DNA of 64,000 bases from an uncultured Saprospiraceae bacterium (GTDB lineage Bacteria > Bacteroidota > Bacteroidia > Chitinophagales > Saprospiraceae): positions 18,604-82,603 of the forward strand of contig CALJKQ010000046.1 of NCBI GenBank assembly GCA_937973565.1, given 5' to 3'. A model generated the notes under the pieces. That model did no database searches. It had not been told where the DNA came from and saw nothing but the letters and a program-made list of their open reading frames with translations. Shown in pieces: positions 52,648 to 61,761 of the stretch (its first letter is position 1; every line of letters begins with the position of its first letter). Made by a program: the position numbers and the translations under genes.

Positions 52648-53337
52648 ATGAGAATACTTTACACGTTAACATTCCTCCTTTTCTTCCTCGGCCTATCGGG
52701 GCAGATCAGTATCGTGCCAAATTCTCTGGCGCTCACCATCAGTGAGGATGGTGACTACCTTTACACACTTACCGTTGCCAATGCAGGCACAGCTCCGGCT
52801 ACCGTGTGGTGGAAAGTGGTTAAAGGTTCTAACTTCCCGTCCGCATGGACCACGCAAACTTGCGACAACAACACTTGTTATGCACCCAACTTTGATGAGT
52901 GCCCGGCCAACAAGTCAAATATCATTCCTGCAAACGGCACTTCTACTTTCACCATTCACTTTTATCCCAACGGTGTAGTGGGTACCTCAAAACTGGCAAT
53001 GCAGTTGTTTACCGATAAGAGCTTCAAAAACATGGTGGCAGAAACCGATCCGGAAGCCAACGTGGTTGCTGATAAAACCGTGGGAACAAAATTCGCTTCT
53101 CAGGGTGCTGATCTTAAAATCTTTCCTAACCCTGCCGATGATTACTTTGTGATCAAAAACGACAACAACGTTGCCAAGGTTGCCATCTTCAACATCGTGG
53201 GAAAAGAAATGAAAAGTTTCAGACACACACCCGGCAACTCTTATGAAATCGACGATCTGAGTCGTGGCATTTACATCGTAAGAATGCTCGATGCACGCGG
53301 AAAAACCATCAAGTCCATCCGCTTGAGTAAGAAATAG
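52648..53337 (+). CDS. secreted protein with T9SS type A sorting domain
   Basis: 229 residues. Signal peptide MRILYTLTFLLFFLGLSG then Q. One immunoglobulin-like beta-sandwich (about 20-145: YTLTVANAGTAPATVWWKVV, FTIHFYPNGVVGTSKLAMQL) with two disulfide-type cysteine pairs (TCDNNTCYAPNFDECPA). Then a sorting domain (about 150-229: LKIFPNPADDYFVIKN, GIYIVRMLDARGKTIKSIRL). The N-domain alone resembles Ig-like adhesin or binding modules. Function unknown. Own promoter and terminator, so a single-gene unit. Confidence 0.82.
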   Translation: MRILYTLTFLLFFLGLSGQISIVPNSLALTISEDGDYLYTLTVANAGTAPATVWWKVVKGSNFPSAWTTQTCDNNTCYAPNFDECPANKSNIIPANGTSTFTIHFYPNGVVGTSKLAMQLFTDKSFKNMVAETDPEANVVADKTVGTKFASQGADLKIFPNPADDYFVIKNDNNVAKVAIFNIVGKEMKSFRHTPGNSYEIDDLSRGIYIVRMLDARGKTIKSIRLSKK

Positions 53338-53370
53338 ATAGGCCCTCAACCGGCTTACTGAATATAAAAA

Positions 53371-53403
53371 AAAGAGTTTCGGTCTAAACCATCGAAGCTC
53401 TTT
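53371..53403 (+). terminator. intrinsic terminator after the T9SS cargo protein gene
   Basis: AAAGAGTTTCG / CGAAGCTCTTT stem with one G-T pair, followed by TTTTATT. It lies 34 bases past the stop. Confidence 0.75.
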
Positions 53404-53429
53404 TTTTATTAAAACAAAAAATCAAAATC

Positions 53430-53987
53430 GTGAGCTATTCTCCTTATTCCGTTTCCAGATCCATCGTATGGCTGGTATTATTCATCTTAAGTTTTCCGGT
53501 AATGACCAATGCACAAAACTTCTATGCCGTTCCGGTAAAAACCATCGACGGCAAAACCATGAACCTCGCCGATTTCAAAGGCAAAAAAATACTGGTAGTG
53601 AATGTAGCCTCTGAATGTGGTTATACACCTCAATACGCCCAGCTGCAGGAACTGTATAAAACCTACCAGAACCAATTGGTCATCATCGGCTGTCCATCCA
53701 ACGACTTCGGGGGCCAGGAGCCCGGCACCGCTTCGGAAATTGTCACCTTTTGCCAAAAGAATTATGACGTTACTTTTCCACTGACAGAAAAAATGGGCAT
53801 CCTCAAAAACACCCATCCTCTCTACCAGTGGCTCACAAAAAAAACACTCAATAAAAAAGCAGACGCCGAAGTCAAATGGAATTTTACCAAATTCCTCATC
53901 AACGAAGATGGTACTTTACATGCAAGCCTGCCTTCATCCGTAAGTCCTTTGGACGACGATATCATTGACTGGTTATCTAAAAAATAA
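53430..53987 (+). CDS. glutathione peroxidase-family protein, exported
   Basis: 185 residues from a GTG at 53430, the only start that keeps the signal peptide (IVWLVLFILSFPVMTNAQ). Peroxidase core: NVASECGYTPQYAQLQ with the catalytic Cys63, FGGQEPG with Gln96, and VKWNFTKFLI with the conserved Trp and Asn. It is a cysteine-type (not selenocysteine) enzyme, so it may use thioredoxin-like reductants to remove peroxides, probably in the periplasm. Its stop is 1 base before holB, beginning a gene string with holB, ricT, lpdA and purQ. Confidence 0.9.
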   Translation: MSYSPYSVSRSIVWLVLFILSFPVMTNAQNFYAVPVKTIDGKTMNLADFKGKKILVVNVASECGYTPQYAQLQELYKTYQNQLVIIGCPSNDFGGQEPGTASEIVTFCQKNYDVTFPLTEKMGILKNTHPLYQWLTKKTLNKKADAEVKWNFTKFLINEDGTLHASLPSSVSPLDDDIIDWLSKK

Positions 53988-53988
53988 A

Positions 53989-55167
53989 ATGTTTTTCAAT
54001 ACCATTCCCGGAAAAGAAGAGGAAAAGCTTCGGCTTATCCACCAGGTAAAAGAAGACCGTATCCCCCATGCCCAGCTTTTTATTGGCAGGGAAGGGTCTG
54101 CCAACCTGGCCATGGCCCTCTCTTTTGTTTCCTACCTCTACTGCCAAAACAAAAAGGAGGATGACAGCTGCGGCGAATGTCCCGCCTGCAAGCTCACCCA
54201 TAAAATGATCCACCCGGACGTGCATTTCAGTTTTCCGGTGGTGAAAAGCGAAAGCAAAAAAAGGGAAGATACCACCAGCGATGACTTTCTTCCCCAATGG
54301 AGAAACATCGTCCAACAAACGCCTTTTTTCTCTTTTTACGACTGGCAACAAGCCATCCAGGCACAAACGACAAAGCCCAACATCAACACAAAAGAATGCA
54401 ACGACATCATTCAGAAACTCGCCTTTCAATCGTTTTCTGATGGGCCAAAGGTTCTTTTAATGTGGATGCCGGAGTACCTTGGAAAAGAAGGCAACAAACT
54501 CCTGAAATTGATTGAGGAGCCCACCGATAATACCTACCTCATTCTGGTAGCCAACGACCAGGAACGCATCCTCAATACCATCCTTTCCCGGTGCCAGTTG
54601 ATGAAGTTCCTGCCCTTTCAAGAAAGTGCCCTTAAATCCCACCTGATGACACAAATGGGGCTCTCAGATGAAGCCGCTACCCAAATTGCGCGTTCATCAG
54701 AAGGCAGTATTTGTAAAGCCATCGAAGGAGCCAGAGGGGCCGACAAAAACCAGTCTGCTTTACTGTTCGACTGGTTGCGAATCTGCTACAAAGGTGATAG
54801 CGAAGAAATGACCACCTTCGTAAATGAAACAGTGTCCTGGAGTCTCGACAATCAGGTTCGCTTCCTTGAATACACCCTGCATTTTTTTGAAACCTACCTG
54901 AGCTACCTGCTGAGCAACGGCATAGCCTCTGGTATGACAGAGGCAGAAAGGGGCGTAGCGGATAAAATGAAATCCATCATCGACCCTGAAAAGATTGAAA
55001 GCATCAGTCACACCATCAGCCAACTGATCTTTTACCTGAATAGAAACGGCAACCACAAAGTAAACTGGATGGCTGATACCATCGGCATTGGAGATATTTT
55101 GAGAAATATACCCCAATCTTCCCCAAATAGGCGTATTTTTGTGGACGAATCACTTTTGATAACATAG
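53989..55167 (+). CDS. holB: DNA polymerase III delta' subunit
   Basis: 392 residues from the ATG at 53989. Clamp-loader AAA protein. N-terminal PHAQLFIGREGSANLAMALS region with a degraded Walker A, the zinc-binding cysteines (CGECPACKLTH), KVLLMWMPEYLGKEGNKLLK-LIEEP sensor/helix segment and the arginine-finger ILSRCQLMKF. Acts in loading the sliding clamp at the replication fork. Follows the peroxidase gene by a single base. Confidence 0.9.
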   Translation: MFFNTIPGKEEEKLRLIHQVKEDRIPHAQLFIGREGSANLAMALSFVSYLYCQNKKEDDSCGECPACKLTHKMIHPDVHFSFPVVKSESKKREDTTSDDFLPQWRNIVQQTPFFSFYDWQQAIQAQTTKPNINTKECNDIIQKLAFQSFSDGPKVLLMWMPEYLGKEGNKLLKLIEEPTDNTYLILVANDQERILNTILSRCQLMKFLPFQESALKSHLMTQMGLSDEAATQIARSSEGSICKAIEGARGADKNQSALLFDWLRICYKGDSEEMTTFVNETVSWSLDNQVRFLEYTLHFFETYLSYLLSNGIASGMTEAERGVADKMKSIIDPEKIESISHTISQLIFYLNRNGNHKVNWMADTIGIGDILRNIPQSSPNRRIFVDESLLIT

Positions 55168-55205
55168 AGTTACAATTTAAAGAATATCATAATATAAACT
55201 AGCTT

Positions 55206-56735
55206 ATGGCATGTGCAAGTTGCGGATCAGGGGGGTGCGGTACCGGAGGGTGCCAAAACAAAGGCCTGTGTGCATCCGGGAGTTGTAACAAGATGAACAG
55301 CTACGACTGGATCACTGCGCTCGACATCGACGATCCGGTTGAATATCCCTACGTTGAAGTTAGTTTCAAAAACGGATCCAGAAAAGAATTTTATAAAAAC
55401 CCCAACCACCTTACCACCGGAGATACAGTGCTCGTGGAAGTACAGGGTGGTGGATACGATATTGGCGTTATTTCTTTATCCGGCGATCTCGTGCGATTGC
55501 AGTTGAAAAAGAAATTTACCGTAGAAGACAAGATCATCCTTAGCGCCATACGCAAAGCCAATGAACGGGATCTTGAGAAACTCGAAAATAAAATTGAACT
55601 CGAACGCAAAACCATGATCCAGGCCCGTGCCATCGCACAATCCATCGGCCTCAATATCAAAATCGGTGACGTTGAATTCCAGGGCGATATGAAGAAGGCT
55701 ACTTTCTTCTTTACAGCCAATGGCCGAGTTGACTTCCGCGAACTGGTGAGGGCTTATGCCAAGGAATTTAAGGTAAAAATTGAAATGCGTCAGATCGGCT
55801 CCCGACAAGAAAGTGCCCGCATTGGAGGCATTGGTAGTTGTGGCAGAGAGTTGTGCTGTTCAACCTGGTTATCTGATTTCAGATCGGTCAACACCACCGC
55901 CGCCAGGTACCAAAATATTGCCATCAACCAGACCAAACTCTCTGGTCAGTGCGGCAGATTGAAGTGTTGTCTCAATTACGAGCTCGACACCTATATGGAT
56001 GCCCTTAAACACTTCCCTACGCATGCCAATGTGATCAAAACACAAAAAGGCAATGCTTCTTTGGTAAAGACAGACATCTTCCGCGGCATCATGTACTATG
56101 CTTATGATGATGTGACGATGCGTGGTGTTTTCCACCCATTGGACAAAGAAAAGGTGAAGGAAGTCCTGGCCATGAACAAAAAAGGCATTCTTCCGGAAGA
56201 CCTTACCTCGTTCACAGAAATCAAAGAAGTAGAAAAAGAAATTGGCTTTGCCGACGTTACCGGTGAAATTGAATTGCCCAACAAAAAATCCAAAAAGAAG
56301 AAAAAGAAACCTTCTCAGGGCAAGGGTCAACCAAGTGGCAACCCAAATCAAAATGAAAACAATACCGCTAAAGAAGCCGGAGAAAGTCGCGAAAATAAAG
56401 GCAACAGACCGGATCAGCAGCAGTCGAGAGAAAACAGAGGTCCTCGCCCTGGGGGTGACAAAGGAAACCGCGGTCCACGACCTCAAAATAGCGGACCCAG
56501 AGAAAACAGGCCTCCACAAAACAATGGAGGACAATCAGAGGGAGGACAAAACCGACCTCAAGACGAGAGGACAAACCGCCCCAACAGGCCGGAGAATGAA
56601 GGCAAAAGAGCCTCTGACAACCCGGATACTCCTCCAATGCCGGACAATAGTGCCGGCACCGAAGGGGCACCTAAAAAGAACTTTAAAAAGAAAAAGTTTT
56701 TTAATAAAAACAAAAAGAACAACAATCCTTCATAA
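55206..56735 (+). CDS. ricT: PSP1-domain protein RicT with long disordered tail
   Basis: 509 residues. A Cys-rich N-terminus (CASCGSGGCGTGGCQNKGLC) leads into the PSP1/RicT domain (about 30-290) with IGGIGSCGRELCCSTWLSDF and GQCGRLKCCLNYELDTYMDA, whose cysteines can hold Fe-S clusters as in RicT/YaaT of Bacillus, where the RicAFT complex affects RNA processing. From about 355 the chain is disordered, rich in Arg, Asn, Gly, Pro, Gln and Glu (RPDQQQSRENRGPRPGGDK), ending in a Lys/Phe-rich tail. The tail is unlike RicT of Bacillus; RNA binding is a guess. Stop overlaps the next start by one base. Confidence 0.85.
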   Translation: MACASCGSGGCGTGGCQNKGLCASGSCNKMNSYDWITALDIDDPVEYPYVEVSFKNGSRKEFYKNPNHLTTGDTVLVEVQGGGYDIGVISLSGDLVRLQLKKKFTVEDKIILSAIRKANERDLEKLENKIELERKTMIQARAIAQSIGLNIKIGDVEFQGDMKKATFFFTANGRVDFRELVRAYAKEFKVKIEMRQIGSRQESARIGGIGSCGRELCCSTWLSDFRSVNTTAARYQNIAINQTKLSGQCGRLKCCLNYELDTYMDALKHFPTHANVIKTQKGNASLVKTDIFRGIMYYAYDDVTMRGVFHPLDKEKVKEVLAMNKKGILPEDLTSFTEIKEVEKEIGFADVTGEIELPNKKSKKKKKKPSQGKGQPSGNPNQNENNTAKEAGESRENKGNRPDQQQSRENRGPRPGGDKGNRGPRPQNSGPRENRPPQNNGGQSEGGQNRPQDERTNRPNRPENEGKRASDNPDTPPMPDNSAGTEGAPKKNFKKKKFFNKNKKNNNPS

Positions 56736-58138
56736 TGCAATTTGATGTGACCATTATTGGTAGCGGACCGGGAGGCTATGTAGCCGCCATCAGGTGCGCC
56801 CAGTTAGGAATGAAAACCGCCATTATCGAAAAATACGACGTGCTGGGCGGCACTTGCCTCAATGTTGGCTGTATCCCTTCCAAAGCCCTGCTCGACTCAT
56901 CAGAACACTTCCACAATGCAAGCCATCGGTTTGCTGAACACGGCATCAAAGTGTCCTCTTTAAAAGTAGACATGCAGCAAATGATTCGCCGTAAACAGGA
57001 TGTGGTGGACCAAACATGTAAGGGTGTTGCTTTCCTGATGAAAAAAAACAAGATTGCCGTCTTACATGGCACCGGTAGTTTTGTAGATAAGAATACCATT
57101 CGGATTGATAAAAAAGATGGCAGCAGCGAACAAATTACGACTGCCAAGACCATAATTGCCACCGGTTCCAAGCCGGTTACCCCTGATTTTATGGCTTACG
57201 ACAAAAACAGAGTCATCACTTCAACCGAGGCACTCAACCTTACCGAGGTTCCCTCATCTATGATCGTCATTGGTGCCGGCGTTATTGGTTTGGAGTTGGG
57301 CTCCGTTTACGCAAGATTGGGTACCAAAGTAGAGGTCGTTGAATTTATGGACCGCATCCTGCCGGGCATGGATACAGACTGTGCCAAAGAGTTGCAAAAA
57401 TCACTGAAAGGATTGGGCATGACCTTCCACCTATCGCACGCTGTAAGTGAAGTCAAAGCGGCCAAAAAGCAGGTATCAGTGACCATGAAGGCAAAAGACG
57501 CCGATGCTGCCACTACTTTGACAGCCGATTATTGTTTGATCGCCATTGGCCGCAGACCCTATACGCAAGGCCTGGGCCTCGAAAACGTAGGCATTAGCCT
57601 GGATGAAAAAGGCAGGATACCGGTTAACGATCACTTACAAACGGCTGTTGATGGCATCTATGCCATTGGAGATGTGATTAAAGGCGCTATGTTGGCCCAT
57701 AAAGCAGAAGAAGAAGGCGTGATGGTTGCTGAATTCCTGGCCGGCCAAAAACCCCATATCGATTATAACCTCATTCCGGGCGTAGTATATACCTGGCCGG
57801 AAGTATCAGCAGTAGGTAAAACAGAAGAAACACTTAAAGCAGAAGGTGTTCCGTATAAGGTGGGTAAGTTTCCTTTCAAAGCCCTGGGTAGAGCACGGGC
57901 AAGTATGGATGTCGATGGCATGGTCAAGGTCATCGCCCACAAGGATACGGACGAATTGCTGGGTGTTCACATGGTGGGACCCCGTGTTGCCGATGTCATT
58001 ATGGAAGCTGTTGCATTGATGGAATTCCGTGCTTCGGCTGAAGACATGGCCAGAATCTGTCATCCACACCCCACCTATACCGAAGCGGTGAAAGAAGCTG
58101 CTTTGGCTGCTACAGAAAACAGAGCATTACACGTATAA
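56735..58138 (+). CDS. lpdA: dihydrolipoyl dehydrogenase
   Basis: 467 residues. FAD enzyme that reoxidises the lipoyl groups of 2-oxoacid dehydrogenases. FAD-binding VTIIGSGPGGYVAAIRC; redox disulfide Cys41/Cys46 in GGTCLNVGCIPSKALL; NAD-binding MIVIGAGVIGLELGSVYARL; catalytic His near the C-terminus in ICHPHPTYTEAVKEA. Coupled by a one-base overlap to ricT. It could serve the sucA product coded nearby. Confidence 0.97.
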   Translation: MQFDVTIIGSGPGGYVAAIRCAQLGMKTAIIEKYDVLGGTCLNVGCIPSKALLDSSEHFHNASHRFAEHGIKVSSLKVDMQQMIRRKQDVVDQTCKGVAFLMKKNKIAVLHGTGSFVDKNTIRIDKKDGSSEQITTAKTIIATGSKPVTPDFMAYDKNRVITSTEALNLTEVPSSMIVIGAGVIGLELGSVYARLGTKVEVVEFMDRILPGMDTDCAKELQKSLKGLGMTFHLSHAVSEVKAAKKQVSVTMKAKDADAATTLTADYCLIAIGRRPYTQGLGLENVGISLDEKGRIPVNDHLQTAVDGIYAIGDVIKGAMLAHKAEEEGVMVAEFLAGQKPHIDYNLIPGVVYTWPEVSAVGKTEETLKAEGVPYKVGKFPFKALGRARASMDVDGMVKVIAHKDTDELLGVHMVGPRVADVIMEAVALMEFRASAEDMARICHPHPTYTEAVKEAALAATENRALHV

Positions 58139-58148
58139 ACCAAGCATC

Positions 58149-58847
58149 ATGAAATTTGGCGTTGTTGTTTTTCCCGGTTCCAATTGCGACGATGATATGA
58201 TCCATGTCCTGGGCACCGTTATGGGCTCCGATGTGGTCAAAATCTGGCACAAAGAAAAGTCGCTTGACCCTTATGGGCCGCTGGACGGCATTGTGCTGCC
58301 GGGTGGTTTTTCTTATGGCGACTACCTTCGTTCCGGTGCCATCGCCCGGTTTTCCGACATTATGCCGGAAGTGGTAAAATTTGCCAACAACGGAGGTCTG
58401 GTTTGGGGTATCTGCAATGGCTTTCAAATCCTGTGCGAAGCCGGACTTTTGCCGGGGGTACTTTTGCCCAACGAACAGAAAAAATTCATTTGTAAAAATG
58501 TTTACCTGCAAACGGTAAATTACAATACAGCCATTACTTCTTCTATTTCAGAAGGTCAGATACTCAAGATTCCCATTGCCCATGCAGATGGCAGGTATTA
58601 CATCCCTGACAACGAGATCAACGCACTGTGGGACAATGAACAGGTTTTGTTCAGATATTGCGATGCCAACGGCCAACTTACCGATGAAGCCAATGTCAAC
58701 GGCTCCCTGTTCAACATTGCCGGGGTTTGCAACAAGAACAAAAATGTGTTTGGAATGATGCCACACCCCGAAAGAGCGGCAGAAGAAGCCCTGGGCAATA
58801 CAGACGGTCGCCTGCTCTTTGAAGCACTGATGGGCGTATCCATTTAA
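58149..58847 (+). CDS. purQ: phosphoribosylformylglycinamidine synthase subunit PurQ
   Basis: 232 residues. Glutaminase subunit of the fourth purine-synthesis step. Nucleophile Cys89 in WGICNGFQILCEAG; FPGSNCDDDMIHV at the N-terminus; GGFSYGDYLRSGAIAR; and the His/Glu end motif MMPHPERAAEE. The small-PurL system also needs PurS and PurL, which are not in the window. Last gene of the string, 10 bases after lpdA; the downstream DNA is T-rich but has no plus-strand hairpin. Confidence 0.95.
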   Translation: MKFGVVVFPGSNCDDDMIHVLGTVMGSDVVKIWHKEKSLDPYGPLDGIVLPGGFSYGDYLRSGAIARFSDIMPEVVKFANNGGLVWGICNGFQILCEAGLLPGVLLPNEQKKFICKNVYLQTVNYNTAITSSISEGQILKIPIAHADGRYYIPDNEINALWDNEQVLFRYCDANGQLTDEANVNGSLFNIAGVCNKNKNVFGMMPHPERAAEEALGNTDGRLLFEALMGVSI

Positions 58848-58939
58848 ATCCTTTTTCTTCTTTTTTTTATCCTGCAGGGTTGTGGGCTTGTATGCTATTT
58901 TGTATTCATACTTACAATATGCGTGTCGTGCAAAAAAAA

Positions 58940-58963
58940 GGGGCTGCAGTTTCCCACAGCCCC
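58940..58963 (-). terminator. intrinsic terminator after the SusE/F-like gene
   Basis: GGGGCTG / CAGCCCC stem with a 10-base loop; on the minus strand a run of T follows. It lies 31 bases after the stop at 58995. Confidence 0.8.
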
Positions 58964-58994
58964 ATAAGCTTAATCAGCAAGCTTTGATTGGATA

Positions 58995-61661
58995 TTATCT
59001 TACGACTTGTACTTTTTTACCTACAAAGTACTTGCCATTGCTCAGTTGAATCAGGTAGCTACCACTCATCCACTGACTTGCGTCAATTGACAGGTTGTCA
59101 GAAGCACCAAATTTCTGAGTATAAACCACCTTACCGGTACGATCGTAAACAATTACATCGGTAGCGCCTTTTAAGTCGCTGTTTTTGATGTCGATGTTTA
59201 TTCTTGACGCTGTTGGGTTTGGATAAACCGCAATGGCGCTGTTGTCAAGAAGGTTGTATGTGGAGTTGGGTTCTGCAAAAGCATATTCTCCTGTATCAGA
59301 CCTAAAGTCTATTTTATACGTTCCTCCTACAGTAACAATGTTGGGGCCATCCTGTGTGCCCACACCTGCAGGAAATTCTTTTGCTCCCCAGTTGACAGCC
59401 CAGGCTGCTTCTGCACGGAACTTAACACCGTCGTCGCTGGCTCCACCATGGCTGGTCAGTGTTACGCTCTCGTGTGTCCAGTGGTTGGCATCTGCAGGAT
59501 CTTTGGTAAGATAGGTGTCTTTGCTATCATCTGTTCCCGGCCATTCGCCAAAAGGTCCTGATTTACCAACCAAACTGATTTTGTCGTATTCTACAACGGC
59601 TTCAAAGTTGTATTCTCCACTCAAGGTGTTGAAAGTTACTTTGTAATCACCGGCAGGAATTGGAATGTTGGCTCCGTCCTGCTCTGCAATTCCTGAAGGG
59701 AAGTCGCCCGCACCCCAGTTTACAGCCCAGTCATTATCTGCACGGAACTTAGCCTCTCCGTCAACCAGCTCGATTCTCAGTCTCCAAATGGTTGGGTCAG
59801 TTTCGTCCTTGATCATATCTGTATCTGAGTCCCAGCCACCTGGTGTAGCATCGCCTATTATACCTACAGTAGCATAAGGTCTGATAATAGAGAAGCTATA
59901 AACCAAAGTCTTGGTGTTGAATACGATCTGGTATTTTCCAGCCTCTGGAACTACGATGTTAGGACCACCTGCAACGGCGGTGTCTGTAGGAAAGTCTACA
60001 CCTCCCCAGTTAATATCCCAGGCATTGTTGGCTCTGAACTTGATTTCTCCCACTGTTAAGTCTATCCTTGCCTTCCACAGGTCTCCATTGTTTTGGTCAC
60101 GAGCCAGCTCTGTGTCGGTATCCCAACCACCAGGAGTAGCAGTACCAATTACGCTGATACTTTGGTATGATTTGATTTCTTCAAAAGTATAGGCTCCTGT
60201 GCTTCTGTCAAATGTTACCAGGTATTTTCCGGCCTGGGTAATAGGAATATTGGGTCCGTTCAGTGTAGCAATGCCCGCAGGGAAATCACTACCTCCCCAG
60301 TTGATGTCCCAGGCATTGTCTTTTCTGAACTTTACTTCACCGGCAACCAGGTCGATGGTAATAAAGTACTTATTGGTGTCTCCCTGTACTTCATACATGT
60401 CTGTATCATTGTCCCAACCACCCGCTGTAGCTGATCCGATGATACCTACATCTGAATGAACCTGGAAATTATATGCTCCTGAATTGGAATTAAAAGTTAC
60501 AGTATAGTCACCATAAAGAACCGGAATATTGGGTCCATCCTGGGTGCCAACACCTGATGGGAAGTCTTTTGCACCCCAGTTTACGGTCCAGGCATTGTCT
60601 GCCCTGAACTTAGCTTCTCCATTAACCAATGTAATATCCAATGAATATTGTGTTGGATCTGTTGCGTCCTGCACCAATGGTGTGCTGGCATCCCAGCCGC
60701 CTGGCGTTGCTGTTCCAATGAGTCCAACCGTTTCAAATGGTTTGATCTCAGTAAAACTGTAAGCAAGGCTGCCTGTGTTGAAGTTGACCAGGTATTTACC
60801 TGCTGTAGGCACTGCAATATTGGCACCACCCTGAACACCGGTACCTGAAGGAAATTCTGTGCCTCCCCAGTTTACAGCCCAGTCGTTGTTAGCTCTGAAT
60901 TTGATTTCACCCACTACAAGGTCTACGAAACCCTTCCACACAGCAGGATCGTTGGCATCTCTGGTTAATGGAGTATCATTGTCCCATCCACCGGGAGTGG
61001 CAGATCCAATCACACCAATGGTCTGAAAATCTACTGCCTCCTCAAAGTTATATGCGCCTGTGCTCTTATTAAAAGATACGGTGTATTTTCCGGCCTTGGC
61101 TATCGGAATGTTGGGTCCATTCTGAACCCCTGTACCCGTTGGAAAATCAGTGGCTCCCCAGTTGATGTCCCATGCATCGTTTTGTCTGAATTTTACTTCT
61201 CCCTGCGCCAACTCCATCGTAATAAAATATTCGTTGGTGTCGGTCTGATCAATGTACATGTCGGTATCTGCATCCCATCCGGTTGGTGTGGCAGACCCAA
61301 TGATGCCTATATCTGAATCTACATCAAAATAATAAGCTCCGGTTGAAGTGTTAAAAGTAATAAAGTAGTCTCCGGCAACTACTTTCATATTGGGGCCATT
61401 CGCTGTGGCGGTACCTGATGGAAAATCAGATGAACCCCAGTTAATATCCCATGCGTCGTTCGCCCTGAACTTGGCCTCACCATCCGTTAACTTGATGGTC
61501 AGTGTCCACACATTGGGGTCGTTGGCGTCCTGCACCATGTCCGTATCATTGTCCCATCCACCCGGAGTGGCGGTACCGATGATACCCACAGCGTTGATCT
61601 GGCCGAATAAAGCCATAGACACCAACATCATGAAGGAAAACAAATGTAGCCGTAATTTCAT
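58995..61661 (-). CDS. SusE/SusF-like repeat protein with T9SS sorting domain
   Basis: 888 residues. Signal peptide MKLRLHLFSFMMLVSMALFG then Q. Eight tandem units of about 97 residues (25-798), each with the pattern (V/I)GIIGTATPGGWDNDTDM, then W-L-I-L-GEAKFRANDAWDINWG, then FPSG, and NGPNI-V-AGDY-ITFNTSTGAY. The eighth is diverged (SLVGKSGPFGEWPGTDDS). This is the SusE/SusF starch-binding type of module; tryptophans in each unit suit carbohydrate stacking. The last 75 residues form a type A sorting domain (AIAVYPNPTASRINIDIKNS). Divergent from a susC-like gene 100 bases away, so probably surface glycan capture; the glycan is not predicted. Confidence 0.85.
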   Translation of the reverse strand: MKLRLHLFSFMMLVSMALFGQINAVGIIGTATPGGWDNDTDMVQDANDPNVWTLTIKLTDGEAKFRANDAWDINWGSSDFPSGTATANGPNMKVVAGDYFITFNTSTGAYYFDVDSDIGIIGSATPTGWDADTDMYIDQTDTNEYFITMELAQGEVKFRQNDAWDINWGATDFPTGTGVQNGPNIPIAKAGKYTVSFNKSTGAYNFEEAVDFQTIGVIGSATPGGWDNDTPLTRDANDPAVWKGFVDLVVGEIKFRANNDWAVNWGGTEFPSGTGVQGGANIAVPTAGKYLVNFNTGSLAYSFTEIKPFETVGLIGTATPGGWDASTPLVQDATDPTQYSLDITLVNGEAKFRADNAWTVNWGAKDFPSGVGTQDGPNIPVLYGDYTVTFNSNSGAYNFQVHSDVGIIGSATAGGWDNDTDMYEVQGDTNKYFITIDLVAGEVKFRKDNAWDINWGGSDFPAGIATLNGPNIPITQAGKYLVTFDRSTGAYTFEEIKSYQSISVIGTATPGGWDTDTELARDQNNGDLWKARIDLTVGEIKFRANNAWDINWGGVDFPTDTAVAGGPNIVVPEAGKYQIVFNTKTLVYSFSIIRPYATVGIIGDATPGGWDSDTDMIKDETDPTIWRLRIELVDGEAKFRADNDWAVNWGAGDFPSGIAEQDGANIPIPAGDYKVTFNTLSGEYNFEAVVEYDKISLVGKSGPFGEWPGTDDSKDTYLTKDPADANHWTHESVTLTSHGGASDDGVKFRAEAAWAVNWGAKEFPAGVGTQDGPNIVTVGGTYKIDFRSDTGEYAFAEPNSTYNLLDNSAIAVYPNPTASRINIDIKNSDLKGATDVIVYDRTGKVVYTQKFGASDNLSIDASQWMSGSYLIQLSNGKYFVGKKVQVVR
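59268..61589 (-). repeat. eight tandem ~290-bp coding repeats in the SusE/F-like gene
   Basis: The DNA coding residues 25-798 repeats about every 290 bases. Recurring stretches such as CCAGTTGATGTCCCA or close variants appear in nearly every unit (for example near 60297 and 61158), so the copies are related at the DNA level as well as in protein. The unit next to the sorting domain is the most diverged. Confidence 0.75.
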
Positions 61662-61761
61662 TGGTTTAATTTTTTGTGAAAAAATAGTTATTGTTACTGC
61701 GACACAAAGTAAGTATTTTTTTTATTTTTACGGAATAAATTTATTATAAAAAAATACTTCT

